From: Paludibacteraceae bacterium
Lineage (GTDB): Bacteria > Bacteroidota > Bacteroidia > Bacteroidales > Paludibacteraceae
Length of the DNA stretch: 64,000 nucleotides
Direction: 5' to 3'
NCBI GenBank assembly: GCA_024401645.1
Contig: JAKSKR010000007.1
Coordinates: 1 to 64,000 of the forward strand
Made by a program: the position numbers and the translations under genes. The notes under the pieces are model-generated. The model did no database searches and was not told the DNA's origin. It saw nothing but the letters and a program-made list of their open reading frames with translations. This document shows, one piece after another, positions 26,832-36,700 of the stretch. The stretch's first letter is position 1. Every line of letters begins with the position of its first letter.

Positions 26832-29696
26832 TCAGAGCAAGTCTTCCAATTCTTTAGCTGAAAGATGCTCAAGCGGATTGGCAGAATCGATGATGCTGTT
26901 TGCCAGTTGCCTTTTCTTCTCTTGTAGGTGAAGAATCTTCTCCTCGACGGTGTCTTTAGTGATGAAGTTGTAGACCATTACGTTGTTCGTCTGGCCTATG
27001 CGGTAGGCACGGTCAATGGCTTGCTGTTCCACAAATGGGTTCCACCACGGCGACAGCAAGAAGACGTAGTTGGCTGCAGTTAGGTTAATGCCGGTACTGC
27101 CTGCCTTTAGCGAAATAAGTAAGCACGTCAGTTCGTTGTCGTTCTGGAAACGTTCCACTAGCTGTTGTCGCTCCTGGCTGTTGCTTTCGCCTGTCAGCAT
27201 TTCGTAGGGGATGCCTTGTTCCTTAAAGTCGTTGGCAATAAGGTTCAGTTGCGAAACGAATGCCGAGAACAAAAGCACCTTCTGCTTGTTCTGGTGCAGT
27301 TCGCTAGCCAACTCAAGCACCGACTGCCGTTTTGTCGATTTCGTATTGCTGTATTCGGGTAAGATGGAAGGGTCGCATGCCAATTGGCGCAGGCGTGTCA
27401 GTTGTTGCAAGATGTGTAGGGTGTTGCCTTTCGTGCCTATGCGCATCATCTCGTTGCGGGCAGCCGACTTTTCGGTTTCGTATATCTTCTTGGCCCCTTC
27501 GTCCATGTTGCACCAAATGTCGGTCTTGGTCAGTTCAGGAAGTTCGGGACACACTTCTGCCTTTGTTCGCCGAAGAATGTAGGCCGACACCATCTTCTTT
27601 AGGGCTTTCAGCCTTTCGGGTTGTGTGGCGGTGTAATGTTCGCAGAACGAGTGGTAGCTGCCTAGCAAACCCGGGCAAGCGAAACTCATCTGTGCCCAAA
27701 GGTCGGTCAGCGAGTTTTCTATTGGCGTACCCGTTATCACGAAGTGGCAGTGTGCATTCAGCATCTTTGCACACGTGTGGTTCTGCGAGTGTGGGTTCTT
27801 AATGTTCTGGCTTTCGTCGAGCACGGCACACTCAAACAGGTAGCGTTGCAGTTTCTCGGCATCGCGTGTCAGTATCGAGTAGGTGGTCAGCACAATGTTG
27901 TAGGCATCGAACGTGTGCGGTCCAATGTTGCTTATGCGCTTGCTGCCGTAGTGGGTGGTGTAGTGCAGCGTTGGGGCAAACTTCTGCAGTTCCTTTTCCC
28001 AATTGAAAAGCACGGTAGTTGGCACCACCACAATTGAGGCCGGTTTGCGGCAGACAGGTTTGGTTTCTGTTGTGCTGGCCGCAGGCAGAACCTGGTCGAA
28101 AAGGGTTGGCTCGCTAGTGCTGTACTGCCATTTCTGTTCGGTTACGTTTGTGTCCCATTCGTGTTTGCAACCGCTATAAAGGTGGGCGAAGAAACTGATG
28201 AACTGCAAGGTCTTACCCAAACCCATGTCGTCGGCAAGGCAACCGCCGTAATTGTTGTTGTAAAGGCTGATTAGGTAGTTGAAGCCCTTTTGCTGGTAAC
28301 TGCGTAGGGTGGCGTTAAGGCTTGCAGGTGTGTCCTGCTTCTCCTCGCTCAAGTGCTCAATGTAGTTTCGTGCAGCGGGGCAGCTTTCGGCAATAAGTCC
28401 GGCAAAGCGCTTGTGCAAGTGTATCTCGTCGCCGTCAATCTGCACTTTCTCGAAGAAGTCGGCATAGCTGCTGAACCATTCTTCGGGAATGTAGAAGTTG
28501 TTGCCGTCGGGCAGTTGGTAGGTCGATTCGTTCTTCTGAATGTAGCGGCGGAATTTTGCGAAGGGAATCTTAAAACCGCGCACATTTACAATCATCTTCA
28601 CGTCAAACCAGTCTTCCTTCTCGTCGGCATAGGTGGTGAGTTCGTAATCGTGTTTAACGGCAAAGTTTGTTGCCATTTCGGGGCGTGCCAGCACCTCTTT
28701 TAGCGAAGCGTGTTGGTCGTGCAGGTACAGGTATTCGCCATTGGCAAAGAGTTGGTTTTCTTGCAGAAGATCGGCCAGGCGTTTCTCCTCGTCAAAGTTA
28801 CGCTTGGTAATCACGAAGGTATATTTGTCGTCTTCCTTCACAAGGTCGACCTTATGCTTGGGTTCAGGGTTTACGGCAAAGCATTCGTTGTCGTACCAAA
28901 ATTCGGCTTTCACCGCAGCTTTCCCAAAAGCATCGGTTGTTGCTGTCAGCCTAGGTTCAAGTGTGGGCGATTTCCTCTCAACCTTAATGCCATCGCACAC
29001 GGCATTTTCGGTTTGCAGAATCTTTTTTACGAAAGTGTCTAGGTAGATGTCCACTTTCTCTTTCGGAACGTGTATGTGTCCGCTTTTGGTGATGGCGCTG
29101 ATGGCTTTGTGCCCCACGCGGTTGGTGACGCACAGCTGGTTGTTGAGTATGAAGGTGCAAGGCAGGCTTTGCGATAGGGCTATAAACTGGTTGCGGTAGT
29201 TAATCCAGATGACCTCGTTGTTTGCCTTAAAGCGGAATTTGTAGTCAAGACCTTCGTCGGTCAGTTTAAACAGGTAGTCGGGTTGCACTTCGGTTGGGCA
29301 AACCTTTATCTGGTCGTTGTCGTAAATGAGGCTGACGTTGGTCTTGCGCATGTAGACCGGTATTTCGGGCGACGCCATCAGTAGGTGCACAATCTTGCTG
29401 TAACGTTTGCTGATGTAGTCCCAAAACAGTTTGCAGAGTTGAGGGTTGGCGTCGAACTTGGCGAAAAGGTTCATAAGGGTGGCTTCGCCCTTCGAGAATT
29501 TTTTCAGAAGGACACCGTCGTCGCACTCCGAGCACAGTTTCACAATGTCTTTCTGCTCATCGGTCAGCTCATCTTCCAGCTTCACTTTATCCATAATGGA
29601 AAGACCTTCTATCCAGTAGGGACGCATGGTCGTAAACGCATAGGGGCGGCTGCTGACTAATATGGCAAAACGGGCTGTGTTATCTCTAAATTCCAT
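26832..29696 (-). CDS. SNF2-family DEAD/DEAH-like helicase
   Basis: A 954-aa SNF2/RapA-type ATPase, expected to remodel protein-DNA complexes or RNA polymerase complexes. The N-terminal half (about 1-440) is the SNF2-associated beta-rich region. Motor domain 1 carries DDMGLGKT near residue 490 and LDESQNIKNP (the DExx box as DESQ) near 627. Domain 2 has VLLFSAFVSQL, SLKAGSTGINLTAANYVF and QAIDRAYRIGQTN. It has no signal peptide. Its promoter region faces the divergent lipoprotein gene. The upstream part up to the second Met (MDKVKLEDEL) may or may not be translated. Confidence 0.92.
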   Translation of the reverse strand: MEFRDNTARFAILVSSRPYAFTTMRPYWIEGLSIMDKVKLEDELTDEQKDIVKLCSECDDGVLLKKFSKGEATLMNLFAKFDANPQLCKLFWDYISKRYSKIVHLLMASPEIPVYMRKTNVSLIYDNDQIKVCPTEVQPDYLFKLTDEGLDYKFRFKANNEVIWINYRNQFIALSQSLPCTFILNNQLCVTNRVGHKAISAITKSGHIHVPKEKVDIYLDTFVKKILQTENAVCDGIKVERKSPTLEPRLTATTDAFGKAAVKAEFWYDNECFAVNPEPKHKVDLVKEDDKYTFVITKRNFDEEKRLADLLQENQLFANGEYLYLHDQHASLKEVLARPEMATNFAVKHDYELTTYADEKEDWFDVKMIVNVRGFKIPFAKFRRYIQKNESTYQLPDGNNFYIPEEWFSSYADFFEKVQIDGDEIHLHKRFAGLIAESCPAARNYIEHLSEEKQDTPASLNATLRSYQQKGFNYLISLYNNNYGGCLADDMGLGKTLQFISFFAHLYSGCKHEWDTNVTEQKWQYSTSEPTLFDQVLPAASTTETKPVCRKPASIVVVPTTVLFNWEKELQKFAPTLHYTTHYGSKRISNIGPHTFDAYNIVLTTYSILTRDAEKLQRYLFECAVLDESQNIKNPHSQNHTCAKMLNAHCHFVITGTPIENSLTDLWAQMSFACPGLLGSYHSFCEHYTATQPERLKALKKMVSAYILRRTKAEVCPELPELTKTDIWCNMDEGAKKIYETEKSAARNEMMRIGTKGNTLHILQQLTRLRQLACDPSILPEYSNTKSTKRQSVLELASELHQNKQKVLLFSAFVSQLNLIANDFKEQGIPYEMLTGESNSQERQQLVERFQNDNELTCLLISLKAGSTGINLTAANYVFLLSPWWNPFVEQQAIDRAYRIGQTNNVMVYNFITKDTVEEKILHLQEKKRQLANSIIDSANPLEHLSAKELEDLL

Positions 29697-29810
29697 CTAT
29701 TGTTTTTTTCTTTATGCTGGCAGCCATGAAGGTTGTGGTAGAAATTGGCTGCAAATTCCCGAACAGTTTCAAGGCTTTGTTATTCTCTTAACAGTTCCTT
29801 ATTTCTTACG

Positions 29811-29847
29811 CAAAGGTAACAATAATAAGTAATATTCTTTAACTTTG
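29811..29847. promoter_or_regulatory. overlapping divergent -7 elements
   Basis: CAAAGGTA at 29811-29818 is TACCTTTG on the minus strand, facing the SNF2 gene. TAACTTTG at 29840-29847 on the plus strand faces the lipoprotein gene. Each -7 sits where the other promoter's -33 should be, so the two promoters are likely to compete. Confidence 0.5.
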
Positions 29848-29878
29848 TAAAAATGCCAAGTTTTACATTCTTATAAAT

Positions 29879-30196
29879 ATGAATCGTATGTCTTTAAAGA
29901 AACTAATGTTGTCTTCTTCCCTTTTCTTGGGACTGTTCCTATGCGCTTGCAGTGGTGTGACCCAAAGTCCTGAATATAAGGAATTGAAGAAGAGTGGACT
30001 AGTTCATGATGCCGTCATTATGGAAGTCGATTCCGTAAAGGGAGAATGTACTTACGAGTTTAGTGTCAACGAAAAGGTTTACCATGGCAAGTGCAAGCAG
30101 GTTACCGAGGCTGGCGATTCACTTCGTTTCAAGCAGTTCATCTTGGTGGTGTACCTCGATCGTGACCCTAACATCAATCGCCGATTGAAGGAGTAA
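29879..30196 (+). CDS. small lipoprotein
   Basis: A 105-aa predicted lipoprotein. Signal sequence with lipobox LCAC at about residues 22-25; the mature part is about 80 residues and rich in Lys/Glu/Asp with beta-strand-like stretches (ECTYEFSVNEKVYHG). The start at 29879 is supported by a TAACTTTG -7 element about 31 nt upstream; a second Met four codons in (MSLKK) is possible. No known domain recognised. Its stop lies 4 nt from the stop of the convergent mntP gene. Confidence 0.75.
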   Translation: MNRMSLKKLMLSSSLFLGLFLCACSGVTQSPEYKELKKSGLVHDAVIMEVDSVKGECTYEFSVNEKVYHGKCKQVTEAGDSLRFKQFILVVYLDRDPNINRRLKE

Positions 30197-30200
30197 ACCT

Positions 30201-30779
30201 TTATTCAGCCATAAGGTGCGATAAAAGCACCTTCACGCCAATAAAGATAAGTACAAGCCCACCCAACAATTCGGGTTTGAGGCGTTTGCGGACTTTCTCT
30301 CCGAATTTTAGGCCAATGCCATTGCCGGCTATGCTGAATGCGAATGAGGTGATGCCAATTATGGCAAGTGGTACTATCAGACTGTTGAAAGTCTCGTAGC
30401 CTGTGCAGGCAAACGAAATGCCAACTGCCAAGGCATCTATGCTGGTTGCTATTGAAAGTTCTAACTGCTTTTTTGTGTCCGACGGGTTAAATGGCTCAAT
30501 CTCGTCTTCGTGAAATGTTCCCCAAATCATCTTTCCGCCAAGAAAGGCTAGTAGTCCGAAGGCAATCCAGTGGTCAATGGCCTCAATGTAGTCTTTAAAG
30601 TAGTGGGTGCCCCACCAACCAATTAGAGGCATCATGGCTTGGAAGAATCCGAAAAGGAAGGCTATGCGCAGTATGGTGCCCCATTTGGGCTTTGACATGA
30701 TGATGCCACATACTATTGAAACCGTAAAACAGTCCATTGCCAGTGCAGCGCCTAGCAACCAAAGGTCTATAATGTCCAT
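30201..30779 (-). CDS. mntP: manganese efflux pump MntP
   Basis: A 192-aa, six-helix inner-membrane exporter of Mn2+. Two inverted halves show the conserved acidic motifs AMDCFTVSI (about residues 14-22) and ATSIDALAVG (about 110-119), plus SFAFSIAGNGIGLKFGEKV and the C-terminal GGLVLIFIGVKVLL. Length equals the family norm. No yybP-ykoY-type manganese riboswitch could be recognised upstream; only a weak -7 element (TAACTTTA on the minus strand, 30804-30811) was seen. Confidence 0.9.
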   Translation of the reverse strand: MDIIDLWLLGAALAMDCFTVSIVCGIIMSKPKWGTILRIAFLFGFFQAMMPLIGWWGTHYFKDYIEAIDHWIAFGLLAFLGGKMIWGTFHEDEIEPFNPSDTKKQLELSIATSIDALAVGISFACTGYETFNSLIVPLAIIGITSFAFSIAGNGIGLKFGEKVRKRLKPELLGGLVLIFIGVKVLLSHLMAE

Positions 30780-30958
30780 AAGTTATTTTTGTATTTTGCC
30801 ATGTAAAGTTAGTGTAAATAGGCGTAAGCGACTTTAGATGCGGTTTAATTTTTTAGTAGGCTTCATCCCTTTTGGCTAAAACAGGGGAAGTGCAATGCGT
30901 TTTCGGTAAAGGTTTGCTGATTCTTTATGGTCAAAAATGCGGGAATTGGACGGAAAAG

Positions 30959-30992
30959 TGCGAAAAAATTGATTCAAATCAATTTTTTCGCA
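30959..30992. repeat. 34-bp near-perfect palindrome
   Basis: A 16-bp perfect stem (30959-30974 with 30977-30992, 2-nt centre CA) starting TGCGAAAAAATTGATT. It lies in the mntP upstream region immediately before the -33 box of the candidate small RNA promoter. It could be an operator or a terminator hairpin. Confidence 0.8.
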
Positions 30993-30999
30993 AAATTGT

Positions 31000-31030
31000 T
31001 TGGTGGATTAAAAAAAGATGTGCATCTTTG
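31000..31030 (+). promoter_or_regulatory. candidate promoter of a small RNA
   Basis: TTG (31000-31002), a 20-nt gap, and CATCTTTG (31023-31030), which differs from TAnnTTTG only at its first base. Spacing is right for the Bacteroidota sigma factor. Downstream there is no protein gene in this direction, only a strong terminator 55 nt on. Confidence 0.4.
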
Positions 31031-31035
31031 TAGTG

Positions 31036-31118
31036 CAAACAAAACAGATAGATTTTTCATAGTTAAGGTTTAGGTTAAAAGAGATTAAGGGATGTTGGGA
31101 AACATCCCTTAGTTTTTT
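31036..31118 (+). ncRNA. candidate small RNA, about 80 nt
   Basis: A predicted transcript from the promoter at 31000-31030 to the terminator at 31086-31118. No reading frame is seen. It lies between mntP (minus) and the J-domain gene (minus), transcribed against both. This is an inference from the promoter and terminator alone; no known RNA family was recognised. Confidence 0.35.
31086..31118 (+). terminator. Rho-independent terminator
   Basis: An 11-bp perfect stem (31086-31096 with 31101-31111), 4-nt loop, then GTTTTTT. The orientation of the T-run favours plus-strand use, although on the minus strand it also follows the J-domain gene and could end that operon. Confidence 0.8.
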
Positions 31119-31185
31119 ATATATACCCTTGTCTTTGACAAATGTGGGGAAGGCTTTGACGAATCTGATTTGTAAAATGTCTTGT

Positions 31186-31992
31186 TTATCCTACCACTTC
31201 AAGCAGTTCTTCGTAAGCCTCGTTTATTTCGCGAAACTTTACGGTGTATTCATATATTTTCTGTGGGTCGGTTTCTCCCGACAAACGGTCGGGATGGTAT
31301 TTCATAACAAGGTTTCGGTATGCACGTTTAACGTCTTCTGCCGATGCACCCTTCTTCAGCCCAAGCGTAGAGTAGCAGCGGTTCAGCGAATTTTCGCTAG
31401 TGTTAATGGTGTTGTTATCGGTGTAACGGCAACTGCCAATGCGGTTGTGGTAGCGTAGGTGAAACAGTTGCTGGTCGGCTTCGGTTATGTGTAGCATGGC
31501 CATCATGCGGTCAAGTAGGCGCCACTCGTCGGGCGTAATGCCACCGTTGAACGAAGCCACTTCGTACAGCATGTCTACAATGAGGATGCGTTTCTTGTAG
31601 TTGAAGCTGATGTTGATTAGCTTTAGGTAGTAGTCGGTATTGGGGCGTTTTAGTGCAAGCACCCTTTTAATGTGGTGCAGAATGTCTATCTGGTTTTCAC
31701 GCGTAAAGTGTTTCCGAAGGAAGTTTTTCGCTTCTTCCAGTTCTGCCTTTGTTGGTCTGCCATCGGCATTCATTATTATGGCAATGGCACCGCCAAGTCC
31801 TACGCGCGAAAGTAGTTTGCGTTTCTCAATGTCTTCTTTTTCCCTACCCCTTGGCTCTTCGTTTGCACTGCCGTTTTCCATTCGCCAGTTGTAGAGGAGT
31901 AAACCACCCATAAACACGGCGCAAGCAACAGTCAGGTATTGAATGACGTCGGCTGTTGTTTGGCTGACCCAGATGCAGGGGCTGAAAATCAT
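31186..31992 (-). CDS. membrane-anchored TerB/J-domain protein (DjlA-like)
   Basis: A 268-aa protein taken from the Met at 31992 (MIFSPCIWVSQ); an upstream frame to 32067 overlaps the previous gene and was not used. One N-terminal membrane segment (about 10-34, VIQYLTVACAVFMGGLLLY), a TerB-like helical middle (about 60-180; NADGRPTKAELEEAKNFL, FNGGITPDEWRLLDRMM), and a C-terminal J-domain (about 200-268) with the HPD motif in KYHPDR. This is the DjlA layout, a DnaK co-chaperone at the membrane. It is the third gene of an operon, 14 nt after the barrel gene. Confidence 0.85.
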   Translation of the reverse strand: MIFSPCIWVSQTTADVIQYLTVACAVFMGGLLLYNWRMENGSANEEPRGREKEDIEKRKLLSRVGLGGAIAIIMNADGRPTKAELEEAKNFLRKHFTRENQIDILHHIKRVLALKRPNTDYYLKLINISFNYKKRILIVDMLYEVASFNGGITPDEWRLLDRMMAMLHITEADQQLFHLRYHNRIGSCRYTDNNTINTSENSLNRCYSTLGLKKGASAEDVKRAYRNLVMKYHPDRLSGETDPQKIYEYTVKFREINEAYEELLEVVG

Positions 31993-32006
31993 GGGTTGGC
32001 GTGGGT

Positions 32007-33773
32007 TTAGAAGTTGGCAACAACGCCTCCCATAACGTTCAGGTGTTGGCAAGCATAGCCATACCACTGGTCGTATTCGCTCGAGAGAACGTTATTCACG
32101 TTGAAGAAGACATTCAACCAGCTCATAGCCTTGTAGGTTGCACCTAGGCTAAGGTCGTTCATGTTCTTCATTTTGTAGGTCTGGTCGTTAAACAGGGCCT
32201 TGCGTCCGCCAAGGTAGTTGTACGAAACCCAGAGTCGGAGGTCTTCCATAGGAACGACCGAAAGGTTGGCGTTGAGTTCGCTGGTTGGCATCATCCAAGC
32301 CACTTCACCCTTCGAGAGGGCCCATTTGTTGTACTTGCCTTTAACGGTTAGCTGCACCTTATCTTTCCAACCGGTGGTGAGGCCGGCTCCGGCACAGAAT
32401 ACGCCATCGTCTTTACCGTAGGTAACGTTGTAGAAGCTACCCCTAATGTTGTGGTCAACAAAAGTGGTGTCTTTGGTCTTCACGCTGTTGTTGTCGCATA
32501 CGAAGAAGTATGGATTGTTGATGACCTTGTAACCGATGTTGAGGTCGAGAAGGGCATACTTGAAGAGGTTGACCTTACTGCCAATGTAGACGTCGATTGG
32601 GGTGTAAGTGTCTTCGGGACGATTGTCGAGCGCCATGTAGCGGTTTCTCTTCGCCATGTTGCGGTAGTTGTTGACGGTGTAGTCGCCAGTGATGCCCGCA
32701 TATAGGAACCAGTAGTCTGGAATGATGGCTATGTCGCCCAACAAGTCGGGCATAACAGAAGCCGGACGACCTTCGCCAATGCAGAAGGCTCCCTTCACAC
32801 CAATGTTTATCTTGCTGTGTTTGCCCTTAATGACGTAGGCTGGGCGGAAGATGAACACGGTTGAATTGTCGGCATTCTCTGTTTCGCTGTAGCGGAACGG
32901 CATGCTGTCGTTTGGCAGGCTAGTGAAGATGTTGTACATCTTGAAGTCGAGGCTAAGGTAGCCGTTGTCTACCAGGTACTCGCCATTAACGTTGGTGTAG
33001 ATGTTGTGCTCGTTCAGTCCGTCGCGGGTGTGGTACAGCTGGTAGTTGGTCTGGCCGTCGTAGTTCCACTTGTCAATGAATTTCTTGGTGCGGTAGCGAA
33101 TGCCGGCATCAATGTTGGTGAATGCCTGCTTACGGTCGTAGGCATCGCGGTCGTCAAGCTCGCGGCCATCGAAACCATAGTAGCGGAACGAATTGTAGCC
33201 GAAGTCGACGTAGGCACTCAATTCCTTTGCCCGAATGTTGTGTGTATAGAGGGCCTTCCAGAAGTTCTCGTTCAGCTTTGCCTTTGTGCGGAAGTCGTTC
33301 TCCAGTTCTTCATACAATTCGTGGGTTAGGCGCACCTTGCCAAACGACGAATTGTGGTTGCCATACAACTCGAAAAGGTTCTTCTTGCTCTGGTAGAGTG
33401 GCAAGTAGGTCTCGCCAAGGAACGATGTGTAGTTGCCGCCACCCAGTTTAAGGTAGCCGGTGCGCTTGTATTCCTTGTTGGTCTTGCCAGCCAAGGCATA
33501 GTCAAGTGCGGGCACACTGTCGTTCTTCGGGGTTATGGGGGTTGCCCAAACCGAGTAGTTGACGTTGATCTTCTTTGTGCCGTCGTCCTTCAATTCGGGA
33601 GCAGTCGTAATCTTTGTGGCTTCCTTAATGGTCGGATTATATTCTTTCACTATTTCTATCTGACGCGAAACCGTTGTGTCGGTCTTGCTTTCAACGGTGT
33701 TGTTCTGCGCCATGCCTGCCATTGGTAGGCTGGCTGCAAGCAGCAATCCGAAGTTTGAAATTGGGTGCTTCAT
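32007..33773 (-). CDS. outer membrane beta-barrel protein
   Basis: A 588-aa protein with a signal peptide (1-22, LLLAASLPMAGMAQ) and alternating beta-strand sequence from about residue 100 to the end, closing in Phe (NVMGGVVANF), as usual for BAM-assembled barrels. It resembles TonB-dependent receptors in the strands but has no plug domain and no carboxypeptidase-like domain. It sits 25 nt downstream of the large TPR gene and 14 nt before the DjlA-like gene; the three are probably one operon. Transport substrate unknown. Confidence 0.8.
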   Translation of the reverse strand: MKHPISNFGLLLAASLPMAGMAQNNTVESKTDTTVSRQIEIVKEYNPTIKEATKITTAPELKDDGTKKINVNYSVWATPITPKNDSVPALDYALAGKTNKEYKRTGYLKLGGGNYTSFLGETYLPLYQSKKNLFELYGNHNSSFGKVRLTHELYEELENDFRTKAKLNENFWKALYTHNIRAKELSAYVDFGYNSFRYYGFDGRELDDRDAYDRKQAFTNIDAGIRYRTKKFIDKWNYDGQTNYQLYHTRDGLNEHNIYTNVNGEYLVDNGYLSLDFKMYNIFTSLPNDSMPFRYSETENADNSTVFIFRPAYVIKGKHSKINIGVKGAFCIGEGRPASVMPDLLGDIAIIPDYWFLYAGITGDYTVNNYRNMAKRNRYMALDNRPEDTYTPIDVYIGSKVNLFKYALLDLNIGYKVINNPYFFVCDNNSVKTKDTTFVDHNIRGSFYNVTYGKDDGVFCAGAGLTTGWKDKVQLTVKGKYNKWALSKGEVAWMMPTSELNANLSVVPMEDLRLWVSYNYLGGRKALFNDQTYKMKNMNDLSLGATYKAMSWLNVFFNVNNVLSSEYDQWYGYACQHLNVMGGVVANF

Positions 33774-33798
33774 ATCTTGTATTGAAATAGTTTCTGTT

Positions 33799-36700
33799 TT
33801 ATTGTTTTACTTGCTTTTCTTCACGAATCTTAATTTCGTCAAGTCTCGCCTTAATTTCGGTGTCGATGTTGTCGTTTGTGCCTGTGTAGTTGTCTTGCAA
33901 GCTAGTCAGGTATTCTTTAGCATCGTAGTCCTTGCCTTGCGAAATGTAGATGTCTGCCAACAAGATGAACGACTTTGCCAACCAGTACTGGTGTGGGGTG
34001 TTCTTCTCAATGAAGGCAAATATTTCCTTTTCGGCATCGTCGGCCTTTCCTTCGTGGAAGAGGTATTGAGCCACCCGGTATTCGGCTTCTGCGCCATAGC
34101 GGTCCATGCAGTTTTCCGAAAGCTTGCGGTAGTCGGCCTGTGCCTCTGGTAGGCGTTCGGTCTTTTCGTAAGCCTTGGCGCGTAGGTAGTAGGCTTGGCG
34201 GGTAATGTTCACGTCAATGCCGCTACCCGAAATGAGGGTGTTGGCAGCTGTAATGGTCGAGTCGGTTTCGCCCAACTCGTTGTAGCATTCCATGATGCGC
34301 TGCTGTGCCTTCAGCTTCTGGTCGGCTTTCTGGGTGATAGGAAGGAGTTGCTTGTACGACTTGATGGCGTCGGCATATTCCTTCTGTTCATACTGTAGGT
34401 CGCCCAATCGGCCCAGGGCGCTAACGGCTTGCCATGTGCCGGTCTGCTGTGCTACGAAGGCATATTCGGTCTTTGCCTTTCCCTTGTTGTCGGTTCTGTA
34501 GTAGCTGCTACCCAATAGGAAGTGTGCCGATACTTTGTTAGGACTGTCGGGGAACTTGCTGATGAATTTCTCGAATGCTGAAGCTGCTTCGGCGTACTTC
34601 TCTTTGGTATAGAGGTTTTCGGCTGCCACGTAGGTGAGCGAGTCTTCTTCCGATGCCGAGAACGAAGCCAAACCGCCAAGCGAGTTCACATACTCGGCAT
34701 AGGCTGCCACGTCGTTCTTTTCTACGTAGATGGTCTTCAAGCTTTCAAGGGCTGTCTTCGCCTCGTCGCTGTTAGGGTAGAGGTCCACAACGTTCTTGAA
34801 TGCGCTAATGGCATTGTCGCGCTGGCCCATGTCGTCGTAAAGCATGCCGGCGTGTAAGCGGCTCTTACGGGCAAGTGGGCTGTGGAAGTAGCTGCGGCTA
34901 ACCTCGTTATACTTGTCAACGGCTTTCTGGTTTTCGCCCATCATCATGTAGGCGCTACCAATTTCGTAAGTTGCATCGGGTATATATTCCGACGACTTGT
35001 ATTCGTTCACCAATTTCTGCAAGGTGGCAATTTTGCCCTTGTAGTCCTTCTGCAAACCCTGTATGTAGCCTTGCTGGAAGTAAGCGTAGTCAGATGCTGG
35101 GCCTTTCAGGCTGTGCACTTTGTCGTAGCTCTTGGTGGCATTGGTAAAGTCGCGTGCTATGTAGTAGCAGTCGCCAATACGGTTGTAGGCGTCTGCAATA
35201 AGTGTCTTGTTCTTGTCTTCCAGGTTGACGTACTTGCGGAACCAAGACAACGACTTGTTGTAGTCTTTCTGCGAGAAGTAGGTGTAGCCAAGGTTGTAGT
35301 GGCCAATGTTGAAGACGTCGGTCTTGCGGGCGCCTACACAGTTGACGAAAGCACTGAAGTCGGCCGATGCCTCGTTCAGTCTGTTCAAACGGTAGTAGGT
35401 CTCACCACGCCAGAAGAGTGCCAAGGCCTCCAATTCTGAATTAGATTGGCGGTCTTCCAAACTCTTGGTGAACCAGTTGATGGCTTCCTGGGTGTTGCTG
35501 ATGCCATATTCCTGTATGCCTAGGCAGTAGAGTACGCGCTGGCGGGCTGCCTTAATGCCTGGCGATGGGCTGTTAATGCGCTGTATGCTCTCGTAAGCGG
35601 CCTGGTAGTTCTTGGTGGTCATGTAGACGTTGACCAAGTAGTTGTAAACCTGTTCGTTGTACTTCGAATTAGGGAACTGTGTCAAGAAGCTCTCAAATGC
35701 AGTAACCGACTCGTTGAATGGCGAGTACGACTGGTCGTAAACGACCAGGGCAAAGTTGTACGATGCCTCTTCCTTGACGTTCTTGTCGAAGTCGAGTTTC
35801 GAAGCCGATTCGAAGGCAAGGCGGGCCTTGTTCTTGTCGTTCTGTTTCAGGTAGCAGCTGCCAAGGTGCAGGTAGGCATTCTGTGCCAACTCGTCGTTGT
35901 TTATAACCGTAACCTTCTGTAGGCGGGTAGTGGCATCGGCGTAGTTGTTTTTCTTGTAGTAGGCAACACCTAGCATGTAGGCATCGTTGCGGTAGATGCG
36001 GGCAATGCGCTGCTCGTATACCGACAGGTACTTAATGGTGTTGTCGTAATCTTTCTTCTGGTAGTAGCTTTCGCCTATCAAACGGTAGATTTCGGCATTG
36101 TTTTCGTTGCCCGGATTCTTTTCTACCAGGTTCAAGCCATATTCAAGCACCTTGTCGTACATGCCTTTCGAGTAGTAAATCTGGGCAATGTAGTAAGGTA
36201 CGGTGGTTGCATATTTTTCTGAAGTCTGGAGCGACAGGAACACAGGCAAAGCCTCGTCGTAACGCTGTTGCATATAGTCGATGTAGGCTGTGTAGTACAT
36301 GGCCGACTGCTTGTAGGTAGGCGTCTTGTCGCTTACCTGCTTAAAGTTGGCTAGTGCCTTGTCATATTCTTGTAGCTGCAACTGGCAGTAACCGTAGTGG
36401 TAATGGTAACGGTCTTTGTCGGTGGTGTTTAGGGTTCTTGGGTTTACCTTGCTGAAACAAGAGTCGGCTGCTTCGGCATACTTGTTGCGGTTGAAGTAGG
36501 TGATGCCCCTCAACAGGCGTGCCTTGCCGGCATGTATTGAGCATGGGCTGTCGTTCAAGAACTGGTCGAGCATGAGTCCGGCATCGGGTTGGCCTAGTTC
36601 AAAGGCACAGCATGCACGGAAGAATTCTGCCTCTGCGTAGCAGATGTTACGGTCTTTACTGTCGTACTGTTGCAAGTAGTCGCCAAAATAGCGGAACGCT

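Noticed and set aside
30780..30958. Manganese riboswitch (yybP-ykoY) upstream of mntP
   Set aside because: I could not find the conserved loop sequences or the stem layout on the minus strand.
31129..31458. Plus-strand frame over the J-domain gene
   Set aside because: Antisense to a convincing J-domain with HPD motif; no features of its own.
31993..32067. 25-codon upstream extension of the DjlA-like protein
   Set aside because: It overlaps the end of the barrel gene and lacks a membrane-protein-like start; the Met at 31992 directly precedes the membrane segment.
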